Shown here: piece by piece, positions 16,319 to 24,955 of the stretch
Numbering within the stretch: the first letter of the stretch is position 1
Layout of the letters: each line of letters starts with the position of its first letter
Origin: JANXSF01 sp043745195
GTDB taxonomy: Bacteria > Acidobacteriota > Terriglobia > Bryobacterales > Bryobacteraceae
DNA: 64,000 bases
Direction: 5' to 3'
NCBI GenBank assembly: GCA_043745195.1
Contig: JAYTTF010000077.1
Location: 11,681-75,680, forward strand
Notes under the pieces: generated by a model
Databases searched by the model: none
Told to the model about the DNA's origin: nothing
The model's input: the letters and a program-made list of their open reading frames with translations, nothing else
Position numbers and translations under genes: made by a program

Positions 16319-18262
16319 ATGAAACATAACTCAATCTCAAATTTTCGTCATTCAATGCCGGTGGCGATTGCAGCGCTCAGTTTGCACCTAATCTTGGCTC
16401 CGGCGGCGAAAGCAGATGTTACTATCTCGACCCTCGGCTCCATATCCAGTGTTATTCAACCGTGGGGAACCCCATCATCGGGTTCAACTCCAACTTATGG
16501 ACAAGTTGTTGTGGTCCCGGCAGGAAACCCTGTCTTGAAGGATTTGACTTTCAAGATAAGCAACGGCAATGCGGTGGCCATTCCCTATACCGCCTATGTT
16601 TATGCCTGGACAGGAAGCGCCATTATTGGCCCGGCATTGTACACATCGGCCCCATTGAGTGTTCCGCCGACGGGTTCAATTGCTACTTTCAATCCAATAA
16701 CCATCAGCGGAATAAATACCGCATTAATACCTGGGAATACTTATGCAGTCTTTTTCACCACCATCGGGCAAGCCGCCAATGTGGGCTCAAGCCGTTGGCA
16801 AACTTCAACAGCGGCGTCTTACACTAGCGGCAAATTCATTTACAACAACGCATTAACTTTCACCGGACTGTTTGCACCGCCCAATCCGGTTTGGAATAAT
16901 AATGGGGATTTTAACAACTCGGCTTTCAGCATGACATTTGGCGCACTCGTTCCGCTGGTGATTACAAAGGCGTTTGGGGCCGCCGCGTTCCCAGTTAACG
17001 GAACGACAACCCTGACGTTTACGCTCACCAATCCCAATGCCACCCCGCTTACAGGCGCCGCATTCTCCGACATGCTTCCAGTTGGCCTGTCTTTTGTTAG
17101 CGTTCTCAGCAACCCCTGTGGTCTTACAGGGAATTTTACGCCGGGTTTGTTGACGATCACCTCGGGAACCATTCCGGCGAATGCAAGCTGTTTGTACACG
17201 ATTAGTGTGATGGGCACAAGCCCTGGAATTAAAGTAAATACCAGTTCAACGCTCACAACAAACGAAGCGCCGACTAGTGTCAATCCGGCCACTGCTACCG
17301 TGGTGGTTGCCCTTCCACCCACCATCAGCAAAACGTTCGGGGTTAGCGTGATTCCCCTGAACGGTGTCACGACGCTGGCGATTACAATCAACAATCCTAA
17401 CGCGACCACCGCACTGTCCGGCGTAGCCGTCACTGATAATTTACCTTCCGGCTTGAAAGTTGCGAACCCCAACGGATTGGTCAGCTCTTGTGGAGGAATA
17501 GCAACAGCCATCGCCGGGACGGGCGTCGTTTCACTGACGAATGGCCTGATTCCCATCAACGGAAGCTGCACTATAGCCATTAACGTCACCGGCGTGGAAA
17601 CGGGACTGCAAACCAACACAACGAATCCGGTAACATCCATTGAGGGCGGAACAGGAGGAACGGCAACCGCATCCATCACCGTAGGCGGTAACTTCCTGAT
17701 CACTTACGCAGCAAACCTCACGGCGGGCGATTCGGTGATCAACCTGAATAACACCGGCGCCAACGGAGCAGCGCTCAACGGACCTGGCTTTGGTTCGCCG
17801 GCGGGCAATCTTTGCATGAATGTCTATGCTTTTTCACCGGATGAACAACTGATCTCCTGTTGTTCGTGCCTGGTGACGCCAAACGGCTTGGTTTCTCTAT
17901 CCGTAAACGCAGATCTGATTTCTAACACACTGACAGGAGTCAGACCGAACTCCGTGATTGTGAAAGTGGTGCCCACCGGCGCGGGCGCAGGTTTTGTCGG
18001 ATCCACTTGTACGAATAGCGCTGCGGTTGCCGGACAAAATGCCGCGAATCCATTAATAGCTAGCGGCTCGTTGGGTTTTGGAACCACAATTCACCCGTTA
18101 GGCGCCGCTTTCAGTACAACAGAGAACGCTATGCGCCAGTCAACACTTAGCGCACAGGAATTGGCAAGTATCACCAACCGCTGTACCAACATAATAGGGA
18201 ACGGCAGCACTTTCGGAGTTTGCCGCTCCTGCAGGGCGGGTGGTTTAATGGCCAGTAATTAA
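16319..18262 (+). CDS. Secreted DUF11-type repeat protein with Cys-rich C-terminus
   Basis: The 647-residue protein has a signal peptide ending near ALA-type residues at 28-33 (APAAKA). A choice-of-anchor-like beta domain to about 210 is followed by two DUF11-like Ig-fold repeats beginning ITKAFG (about 215) and ISKTFG (about 335). The C-terminal part is rich in cysteines (LCMNVYAF, CCSCL, NRCTNII, GVCRSC), a combination I recall from secreted acidobacterial proteins. AAGAGG lies five to six bases before the ATG. It probably folds outside the cell as a surface or matrix protein. It stands divergent from the polysaccharide operon and upstream of the NusG-like gene. No enzyme motif is visible. 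Confidence 0.75.
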   Translation: MKHNSISNFRHSMPVAIAALSLHLILAPAAKADVTISTLGSISSVIQPWGTPSSGSTPTYGQVVVVPAGNPVLKDLTFKISNGNAVAIPYTAYVYAWTGSAIIGPALYTSAPLSVPPTGSIATFNPITISGINTALIPGNTYAVFFTTIGQAANVGSSRWQTSTAASYTSGKFIYNNALTFTGLFAPPNPVWNNNGDFNNSAFSMTFGALVPLVITKAFGAAAFPVNGTTTLTFTLTNPNATPLTGAAFSDMLPVGLSFVSVLSNPCGLTGNFTPGLLTITSGTIPANASCLYTISVMGTSPGIKVNTSSTLTTNEAPTSVNPATATVVVALPPTISKTFGVSVIPLNGVTTLAITINNPNATTALSGVAVTDNLPSGLKVANPNGLVSSCGGIATAIAGTGVVSLTNGLIPINGSCTIAINVTGVETGLQTNTTNPVTSIEGGTGGTATASITVGGNFLITYAANLTAGDSVINLNNTGANGAALNGPGFGSPAGNLCMNVYAFSPDEQLISCCSCLVTPNGLVSLSVNADLISNTLTGVRPNSVIVKVVPTGAGAGFVGSTCTNSAAVAGQNAANPLIASGSLGFGTTIHPLGAAFSTTENAMRQSTLSAQELASITNRCTNIIGNGSTFGVCRSCRAGGLMASN

Positions 18263-18582
18263 GCAGATAAACCAAAGTTCTGTTGGGCGTCGGCCACTTT
18301 GCCAAACGTTGCCTATTTTTTTTGACCCTTTATATATTGGATTTACGCATTATCTAGTGGCGGCGAACATTCGGCTTTTCTTCCAAGGATTGACCGATAC
18401 GCCTGCTTTCTAGTTGGCTGGCTCTGGCAGGTAAACACCGCAGGAAGGGATACGATTGGCCTTAGATGTTCGCCTACTTTTCAATACTTACATGACTATG
18501 GTAATGATTGACAAGATAACGCAAATTGCCGTATTCTCATCGCAACGACAGGGTTTGCTGCAACCGAATTGCGTCGAGACGA
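18263..18582 (+). other. Intergenic region between secreted protein and antiterminator genes
   Basis: This 320-bp stretch holds no convincing gene. An eight-T run at 18317-18324 follows a weak GC-rich stretch and may help end the upstream transcript, but the stem is poor. Short open frames here lack coding character. Confidence 0.4.
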
Positions 18583-18588
18583 TATAAT
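18583..18588 (+). promoter_or_regulatory. -10 element of the NusG-like gene
   Basis: A perfect TATAAT sits 34 bp before the ATG at 18622, giving a predicted leader of about 27 nt. No good -35 box is found at 16-18 bp spacing. The nearest, TTGCTG at 18555-18560, is 22 bp away, so the promoter may be weak or activated. Confidence 0.45.
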
Positions 18589-18621
18589 GAGCTTTGGGTT
18601 TCCACTCATCAACAAAATATT

Positions 18622-19206
18622 ATGAACACTCCCCCTATCATGATAAACACCTCCAAGAAGCACGCTTGGTATGCAATTAAGGTCCGAACAGGAAGCGAGT
18701 TGCGGACTGCTATTTGCTTGAATGACAGAGAAATCCATACTTACGTCCCAACCTGGATTGAACCTAGGCGGTATTCCGACCGAATCAAGAAAGTGCAAGT
18801 AGCGTCGTTTCCCGGTTACTTATTTTCGCGATTAAATCTCGAGAATACTCTCCCCTTACTTACGGCACCTGGGGTGGACCATATCGTTTCAACGGGTAGT
18901 GTTCCGACTCCAATCGAAGAAGCCGAAATCGATTCCATTCGCAAGGTAGTCGATTCCGGTTCCGGAGAACCCTGGCCTTATCTCCAAATAGGGGATAAGG
19001 TGGAGATGATCTATGGATCTTTTACTGGTATCAAAGGCATTCTGGTTAACGCCAAAGGAAAGGATAGGTTGATTCTCTCGGTGCACTCACTGCAACGGTC
19101 AATCAGCATGGAAATTTCCCGTAACTGGGTGCGGCCCATCGCAAGATATCCGCATTCAAGCCAGAAATTGCCGGCTGCGCAAGTGCGGCGCGCAATGATC
19201 GCGTAA
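18622..19206 (+). CDS. Specialised NusG paralog (UpxY/RfaH/LoaP-type antiterminator)
   Basis: From the ATG at 18622 the protein has 194 residues. The NGN domain (about 14-112) shows HAWYAIKVRTGSE and FPGYLFSRL, both diagnostic of NusG-family proteins that bind RNA polymerase. The C-terminal KOW domain (about 122-170) has IGDKVEMIYGSFTGIKGIL. A housekeeping nusG would normally lie beside secE and ribosomal genes, so this is a specialised paralog. Such paralogs prevent premature termination in long polysaccharide operons. The neighbouring minus-strand locus is the obvious target. An in-frame extension to 18526 is unlikely because it crosses the TATAAT. Confidence 0.9.
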   Translation: MNTPPIMINTSKKHAWYAIKVRTGSELRTAICLNDREIHTYVPTWIEPRRYSDRIKKVQVASFPGYLFSRLNLENTLPLLTAPGVDHIVSTGSVPTPIEEAEIDSIRKVVDSGSGEPWPYLQIGDKVEMIYGSFTGIKGILVNAKGKDRLILSVHSLQRSISMEISRNWVRPIARYPHSSQKLPAAQVRRAMIA

Positions 19207-19407
19207 CGTTTCTGGCGTTTAGAGAATCAGTTCTTGCTTAATCTCTCCTATAGGCCGCCGCCACGAGTAACGCAAGTACGTTTAAGAGTGACTACCACCT
19301 AACGAAGCCGCTTATTGTATGTTTCATGCGCGCTGGAAGTGTTTTTTCACCCTGCGTCTTTAATTAATGAAACGGCAGTTGACTTCTCGAAGATCAGGGT
19401 ATCGCGA

Positions 19408-19509
19408 GCCAAACGGGGACATGGTTCCCTGGCCTGAAGCGACAGAACTCCGAATGAAATCCTATAGAGACTCTAAGCGTAGCGGCCTGGGTACCGTGTC
19501 CCCTTTGGC
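19408..19509. repeat. REP-like palindromic element, copy 1
   Basis: The left arm GCCAAACGGGGACATGG and the right arm ACCGTGTCCCCTTTGGC are imperfect inverted repeats enclosing about 60 bp, so the element could fold as a long hairpin. Similarity to the copies at 51.8-52.1 kb extends beyond the core, from about 19397 to 19545. No transposase is linked. It resembles REP/MITE-type elements moved in trans. Confidence 0.7.
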
Positions 19510-19628
19510 AACCTTTTTTACGCACTTCAGGCTCACCCTTTGGTGATGCTATTGCGCTGATCCTGTGACGGCAAGTCCAATTGTTTTAAGCCATTTCGTT
19601 GCACCGTTACCAACTCAACTGCCGTTTT

Positions 19629-19924
19629 TAATACTCAGAAACGTTGGAAATTGTGTATATTTGGTGGCCCGTGTTGACCCTCCCTGTCAACAAACGCGGG
19701 CTGTCAACAGGAGAAACTAGTGAATTGGCAGGAATTAGCTAAGGGGTTCGGGTTGAACACCGGGGGGGCATCTCGCTCTCCCCAATACTTAACTTTCCAA
19801 CCGGAGAGGTTATAGAAGCCCGCAAACTGCGCGGAATGTTTCGGTTATGAGGAAGGACGAAAACTACCATGCTGTTAACGAACTGCAGCGTATGAAATTA
19901 CTAGGAAAAGATGATGGCTCTGCT
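19629..19924. repeat. Interspersed ~290-bp repeat, copy 1
   Basis: The segment from TAATACTCAG onward matches 28947-29218 along its whole length with scattered substitutions and short indels. Conserved parts include a CCGTG/CGCGG pairing, an AACAGGAG segment, and a GGGTTCGGGTTGAAC hairpin region that is degraded in this copy. It is not linked to an intact tRNA gene here. No coding frame survives across both copies. Confidence 0.75.
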
Positions 19925-20250
19925 CCCAAAAAACCATGATTTCCAACAACCTCTCCGACCCTGACGATGACGCAGGTCGTTGATTCTTAATGCTGGGACT
20001 TACGCCCTCATGACGATGTACGCCAGCCTACCGTCCGTTCGGCTCGGGCAACACTGCATCAAGGCCGGTGATAGTCGTCTATTCAGTTGGTACTTGCACG
20101 GACACCGTGCAGTTAGCTACTGTTTGTGGCTGTATGAAAACAAGAAAAACCCAGTTCTTCACTCGCCTATTCTATGCGGTAATGGGCCGCAGTTCCTGAT
20201 CGCGCACGCAGGCGATCCCTAAAATGCATAATTTGCAATTGTATCTTCAA

Positions 20251-21183
20251 TTATCGGAGCTTTGCAGGCACCTTCTGCCGTAACTCCTTAAAGCGCGCAA
20301 ATTCCGTTGTGGACTCGGACGATTTGCCTTGTGCGCGATAGATCTGTGCCAACAAATAATGCGGCTCCGGATACTCGGGTTCCAGTTGTATTGCACGGAG
20401 CAGCCAGCGTACACTGATCCCGGCCTGGTTGAGCTTCGAAAGCGCTTTGGCAGTTACATAACAATTCCGCCCGGAGCCAGGGTTGCGCTGCGCAGCCTCG
20501 ACTCCAAGATCGAATGCTCGACGGTAGTCACCTTTAGCAATCAGAAACTCGGCCAGATTCGCGTAGACCCAGTCGTACTCGGGATGATCTTTGTGAACCA
20601 GATCCAACGCTTTCTTGAAGTGACTTAGGGCAGCTTCGTCCTGATTCAGAGCCTGGAAACAAAGAGCCAGGTTGTCATGGGCGCGGTAGGATTTGGGGTT
20701 CAATGCGACTACGCGTTCAAATTGTTCCCGAGCCTGCTCCGCTCGCGATTGCTGATAATACACGCGGCCAAGTGAGTAGATCGCTTCTTCGTTCGCCGGG
20801 TCGGCTCGAATCGCTTCCTGAAGAGCGGCAATCGCATCGGCGTCCCGCCCTAAAAGGTAGTAAACATCCCCCTTCAATTTCAGTCCAGCAGCCATGCGGG
20901 GATGAAAAGAAAGCAGTCCGTTTAATGTAGACTCGGCATCGCGAAGATTGCCTGACAGCAGGTAAGATCGAGCAAGGTCCAGGTGGATTTCGGGTTCTTC
21001 GGTGCAGCTTGCGGACGCGACTTTCAGAAGATTGCTGGCGTTCTGGTACAGCCCCTTGTGCAGCAGTGCCCGCCCCTCGCGCCAGAGTTCGCGACAGTCG
21101 GATGCCAGCAGCGGCGAGGTACTGCAAGCTGCTATGAAGAGCAACAATCCCATCAACGAGGCTGTTGCTCTTCCCCGCAGCAT
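20251..21183 (-). CDS. TPR-repeat lipoprotein
   Basis: The 310-residue protein has a lipoprotein signal with the lipid-attachment cysteine at about residue 20 (LLFIAAC). At least six tetratricopeptide repeats follow (for example EEAIYSLGRVYYQQSRAEQAREQFERVVALNP). TPR arrays form protein-binding superhelices, so it is probably an envelope adaptor. It lies 15 bp downstream of the TonB-dependent receptor gene on the same strand, suggesting co-expression. A link to nutrient capture by the receptor is inferred from that arrangement. Confidence 0.8.
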   Translation of the reverse strand: MLRGRATASLMGLLLFIAACSTSPLLASDCRELWREGRALLHKGLYQNASNLLKVASASCTEEPEIHLDLARSYLLSGNLRDAESTLNGLLSFHPRMAAGLKLKGDVYYLLGRDADAIAALQEAIRADPANEEAIYSLGRVYYQQSRAEQAREQFERVVALNPKSYRAHDNLALCFQALNQDEAALSHFKKALDLVHKDHPEYDWVYANLAEFLIAKGDYRRAFDLGVEAAQRNPGSGRNCYVTAKALSKLNQAGISVRWLLRAIQLEPEYPEPHYLLAQIYRAQGKSSESTTEFARFKELRQKVPAKLR

Positions 21184-21198
21184 TGGTAATCGCGACCT

Positions 21199-24100
21199 TT
21201 AGAAGTTCACACGCAATGACAACTGCAATGACCGGGGACCTTGCTGGGTGCCGGTAATACGGCCAAACAGCGGACTGGTTATGTCAGTGACCGGGTTTCC
21301 TCGCCCTGCCCTGTTGAGTGCGTTGAACGCATCCGCCTTGAACTCCACATATGCGGATTCAGTGAATGCAAAGCGTTTGCTTACGCCGAAATCTTCAGTG
21401 GCATAAGAGGGGCCGCGAACATTCGGCAGAATACGAGGCGCGGTTCCGAGGCGCAGCGGCACACCGTTGGGAGTGAGCGGGATCTGAGTAAAGGCCGCAG
21501 GATTTAGATATGGCGTACCAGTGCCGAATTGGACAGGACCACCCTTGTCGATAACGATAGGCACACCTGCAACTAAGTCCGGGCGAACCGCTCCGTTAAA
21601 GATAGCGTCACTTCGGTAACCGGCCGTAGAAATGGCGAGAGGGTCACCAGACCGGTAATTATGAACACCGGTGGCAATCCAGCCCCCTATCAATTTTCCG
21701 GCGATGCCGCCGATGTTGATAGCTTTACCGGGACCGATCGGCAATTCGTAGATCCACGTCGCCTTCAGAAAATGCGGAATATGAAAACTGGCGATGGATT
21801 TCTCCAGGCCGCGGTTGTAGACATCCTGCGCGCTGACGCTATCCAGCGGGCTCTCCACATTGGTAAGCGTTTTGGAGAACGTGTATGCGATCAAAGCTGA
21901 GAAGCCGCCGGTGAAGTGTCGCGTGGCGGCCACCTGCAGGGAGTTGTATGACGAATAGCCGAAGTTAGGCCGATAGTATGATACTCCCTGATACTGCGGA
22001 AATCTCCTGAGAGCTTGGGCAAGGGTTCCATTGAAACCAGCAAATGGCAATGGTGCAAGGCCGGAATTTGTGGATAACGGTTGAATCAAAGCATCACCGA
22101 ACTTCAGTGCGCTAACCGGAAGCTGATTTAGTGAATCCAGGCCTGTTGAAATCAGCCGCGTACCTTTGTTCCCGATATACGTTGTATCCAGCACGAATTT
22201 GGCTGGTAACTGAAACTGCAAGCCCAAGCTGTAGTTCTGAACGTAGCCCAAGCGGTTCGACTCGGGAGATATGTAAATAACTCCCTGATTATTCTGGAGT
22301 GTGGCGTCTTTGTTGGGTAAGACCCCTGTGAAGTTGGGATAAGGATTGTCCCACTGCAACACGGGATCCTGTGGGAACTGTAGAGGCGTATTCGATGAGT
22401 TCACCGTAATTGAACCGTTGTAGCCGTAAGTGGGCGGCAACGAAAATCCGGTAATAGGAGGCATATTATTGACACCATAGCCACCACGCAGCACTGCCCG
22501 GTTGTTGAGAATGTAAGCAAAGCCCAGCCGTGGACCCAACTGCAGCCAATTGCGATTCTGGAAGCCTTTGCGCTTTACATTCTCGGCGAATACTATCGCG
22601 CCTAACCGTCCGCCGGCTGCAGCGTTGGGAGCATCGGGGTCCAGGGTGGCCATGCGGCCGGCAACTTCATAAACGCCGCCGATAATCTCCCAACGGAGCC
22701 CGAGGTTGAGGGTGAGACGTTGGGTAGCTTTCCAGTCGTCTGCAAAATAGAGCGCTGTCTGCCGCACCCGGTGGCCTGGATTGGTAGTGATTAATCCTCG
22801 GCTGGTGCCCGCGACTGTACCCAGGAGAAAACTGGCAAATGCATTTCCCGTGCTGCTATTAAAGCCGGGAGCTTCGGTTTGAATGGGGTTGAAGTTGAAC
22901 GAGCCCGTGCCAGGCTTGTTGCGCGAATTGTAGTAGTAGTACCGCTGCTCGAAGCCAGTGCGGAAGCTGTGCTTCCCACGAATGATACTGACATCATCCT
23001 GCACTATTGTGCTTCCGTTAAAACTAAAGCCTGCGTTGCCTGAACCGAGGCGGTTGCTCGCGCCAAGGGTTCCACCGAGGATGGCTGGGCCCTGGAACTG
23101 CACAACAGGAAATGTGGTGGGCGCAGTATTCTTTAAGCCGATTTTGCCAGCCCAGTCCTGATCTACAAATACGCTCTCGTTATAGTTTCCGAAGCGGTTG
23201 TAACCGACGGCGAAGTGGTTCAGAACGGCGCTGGTCACGGTCCAGTCTTCAGATAAGCGCGCCAGCTTGCCGGGCGTGCTCTGCAACTGATAAACACCAG
23301 TCGGCAAGCCCGGAGGATTTCCATAACGGCCTCCTGGTGAGTTGTTTCGAACCCGGTCGTTGAAGCTGTAATAGGCAGACAAGCGATGACGCGAACCCAT
23401 TACTTGGTCACCTTTGATAGCGAACATTTTTTCGTCAAATACCGGCTGTCCGCTCGCCAATACAGGAATATTGTTAAACAGGAATGAGTTTATTGGATCT
23501 GTGATCCCGACCTGTTGCACGATGTTGCGGGAAACGGAACTCCACCGGCCAACAGGAATGATGTTTCCCGGGAAGACGTCGCGGACGACCTGACCGTTCA
23601 CGGTACGAGTACTCGAAGGATCGAAAATCTGTCCAAACCGGATGTCACGGCCAAGCGCATCCTGCCCCAGAGTAGTACCGGATCGCGAGTTACCTGTGTA
23701 TGCGGGGTCGAGCAGGCGTGAGAAGTCACCACGCTTAAAGTCAATAGTGGGAAGTGTTCCCAAAGAAGTTGAGGTGAAGTTGCGTTGTCTTGTCACCTCA
23801 TAATTTGCAAAAAAGAAGGTCTTGTTCTTTCCGTTGTAAACCTTAGGGATCATTACTGGACCGCCAATAGAGCCACCCCAATTATTCAGCTTAAATGGAG
23901 GACGCGGGCGCCTGATCGCATTATTGGCGAAGCTATTGGCTCGCAGTGCATCGTTCTGCACATAATCGTAAGCGGATCCGTGAAAGCGGTTCGTCCCGGA
24001 CTTGATAGCGAAGTTCGCTACTGCGGTTTGCCCGCCGCCGTACTGAGCGCCGATGGTCCCCGTCTGTAACTTGAATTCACTAATGGCTTCGGCGCTGGGA

Positions 24101-24705
24101 CTGAGTTCGTTGTTGCTGCCGCCTTGCAGATCGAAGCGACCTAAAGGCATTCCTTCAATCAGAATTTCGTGAGAGTACTGCTGCCCCCCGTTAATCGAGC
24201 CCTGGAACTCGCCGCCGACGGTTCCAGGCATGCTCCGGAAAATGAAGGATTGGATTTGCCGCCGCCCATCGCCGACAGCTACTGGCCAAGTCTCGAATTC
24301 CTTGGTGCTAACATAGCGGCCAATCTCTGCGGTCCCGGTCTCGATAAGCGGAGTCTCGGACGATACGGTGACCTGATCCGAGGTCTGCCCGATGTCCATC
24401 TTGATGTCGACTGTGAGCGTCTGCGCTACACGCAACTCAACGTTGTCGGCAAGCGCGGTGCGGAAGCCCTGCTTGGTGGCCGTAACCCGGTACTTTCCGG
24501 GCGGAAGGTAGGGCAGGCGGTACACTCCAGCCTCAGTGGTGGATGTCTTAATTTCAACACCGGTTTGCAGTTCGCGTGCCACAACGGCTGCGTCGGGGAT
24601 GACTGCGCCGCTTCCGTCAGTCACGGTGCCGTCCAAAGCACTTCGCTCGCCTTGAGCAAGCAGAAGTCCGGCACAAAAAACAGATAATGCGAGCAGCTTG
24701 TGCAT
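21199..24705 (-). CDS. Oar-like TonB-dependent outer-membrane receptor
   Basis: The 1168-residue protein has a signal peptide of about 17 residues and a carboxypeptidase-regulatory-like Ig domain (LDGTVTDGSGAVIPDAAV ... YRVTATKQGF, about 22-100). A plug region follows (about 105-245), then a long beta-barrel ending in LRVNF with the terminal aromatic residue needed for barrel assembly. This is the Oar/CarboxypepD-TonB architecture greatly expanded in Acidobacteria, thought to import or bind complex carbohydrates or peptides. GGGAGG lies six bases before the ATG. A 12-bp palindrome (24722-24733) precedes the ribosome-binding site. Confidence 0.93.
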   Translation of the reverse strand: MHKLLALSVFCAGLLLAQGERSALDGTVTDGSGAVIPDAAVVARELQTGVEIKTSTTEAGVYRLPYLPPGKYRVTATKQGFRTALADNVELRVAQTLTVDIKMDIGQTSDQVTVSSETPLIETGTAEIGRYVSTKEFETWPVAVGDGRRQIQSFIFRSMPGTVGGEFQGSINGGQQYSHEILIEGMPLGRFDLQGGSNNELSPSAEAISEFKLQTGTIGAQYGGGQTAVANFAIKSGTNRFHGSAYDYVQNDALRANSFANNAIRRPRPPFKLNNWGGSIGGPVMIPKVYNGKNKTFFFANYEVTRQRNFTSTSLGTLPTIDFKRGDFSRLLDPAYTGNSRSGTTLGQDALGRDIRFGQIFDPSSTRTVNGQVVRDVFPGNIIPVGRWSSVSRNIVQQVGITDPINSFLFNNIPVLASGQPVFDEKMFAIKGDQVMGSRHRLSAYYSFNDRVRNNSPGGRYGNPPGLPTGVYQLQSTPGKLARLSEDWTVTSAVLNHFAVGYNRFGNYNESVFVDQDWAGKIGLKNTAPTTFPVVQFQGPAILGGTLGASNRLGSGNAGFSFNGSTIVQDDVSIIRGKHSFRTGFEQRYYYYNSRNKPGTGSFNFNPIQTEAPGFNSSTGNAFASFLLGTVAGTSRGLITTNPGHRVRQTALYFADDWKATQRLTLNLGLRWEIIGGVYEVAGRMATLDPDAPNAAAGGRLGAIVFAENVKRKGFQNRNWLQLGPRLGFAYILNNRAVLRGGYGVNNMPPITGFSLPPTYGYNGSITVNSSNTPLQFPQDPVLQWDNPYPNFTGVLPNKDATLQNNQGVIYISPESNRLGYVQNYSLGLQFQLPAKFVLDTTYIGNKGTRLISTGLDSLNQLPVSALKFGDALIQPLSTNSGLAPLPFAGFNGTLAQALRRFPQYQGVSYYRPNFGYSSYNSLQVAATRHFTGGFSALIAYTFSKTLTNVESPLDSVSAQDVYNRGLEKSIASFHIPHFLKATWIYELPIGPGKAINIGGIAGKLIGGWIATGVHNYRSGDPLAISTAGYRSDAIFNGAVRPDLVAGVPIVIDKGGPVQFGTGTPYLNPAAFTQIPLTPNGVPLRLGTAPRILPNVRGPSYATEDFGVSKRFAFTESAYVEFKADAFNALNRAGRGNPVTDITSPLFGRITGTQQGPRSLQLSLRVNF

Positions 24706-24721
24706 TTTAAACCTCCCGAAA

Positions 24722-24733
24722 GGGTCTAGACCC
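24722..24733 (-). promoter_or_regulatory. Palindrome before the TonB-receptor start
   Basis: GGGTCTAGACCC is a perfect 12-bp palindrome just upstream of the GGGAGG ribosome-binding site. In RNA it could form a short hairpin next to that site, and in DNA it could be an operator. Neither is shown. Confidence 0.35.
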
Positions 24734-24760
24734 CTATGGAAGCAGTTCTAACACGAAATG

Positions 24761-24785
24761 CCGTTGCGCTGCAACGGGTATTTTT
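24761..24785 (+). terminator. Stem-loop followed by T-run between the receptor and CRTAC1 genes
   Basis: CCGTTGC-GCT-GCAACGG (24761-24777) forms a 7-bp stem, followed by GTA and five Ts on the plus strand. No plus-strand gene lies upstream, so a role as a barrier to antisense transcription or as a weak bidirectional terminator for the CRTAC1 pair is only a guess. Confidence 0.35.
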
Positions 24786-24955
24786 AACTGTCGCGGGGAA
24801 AAGAGCATGGTAAGTTGATCGTGCCGGTGAAGCAAGTAGGGCAATGCTGGCGAGCAACCCCTTCAATGAATAGCCGGCCGAGGATCGGTGGAGGCATCAC
24901 GCGCATCTTCGCAGAATGCGCATACCGAGAAAAACAACGATCAGGTGCAGCCTCT

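Larger units (their letters stand above)
19207..20250. other. Gene-free 1-kb region with two repeat families
   Basis: No convincing gene is present. The region holds one palindromic repeat (core 19408-19509) and one copy of a longer repeat (about 19629-19924), both with relatives elsewhere in the window. The remaining sequence (19207-19380, 19925-20250) shows nothing I can assign. Confidence 0.6.

Noticed and set aside
16840..17703. A 287-codon minus-strand open frame
   Set aside because: It mirrors the repetitive codon pattern of the DUF11 protein and has low-complexity Val/Pro/Ala composition.
19980..20222. An 80-codon plus frame in the gene-free region
   Set aside because: It lacks a ribosome-binding site and resembles no protein; neighbouring sequence is repeat-derived.
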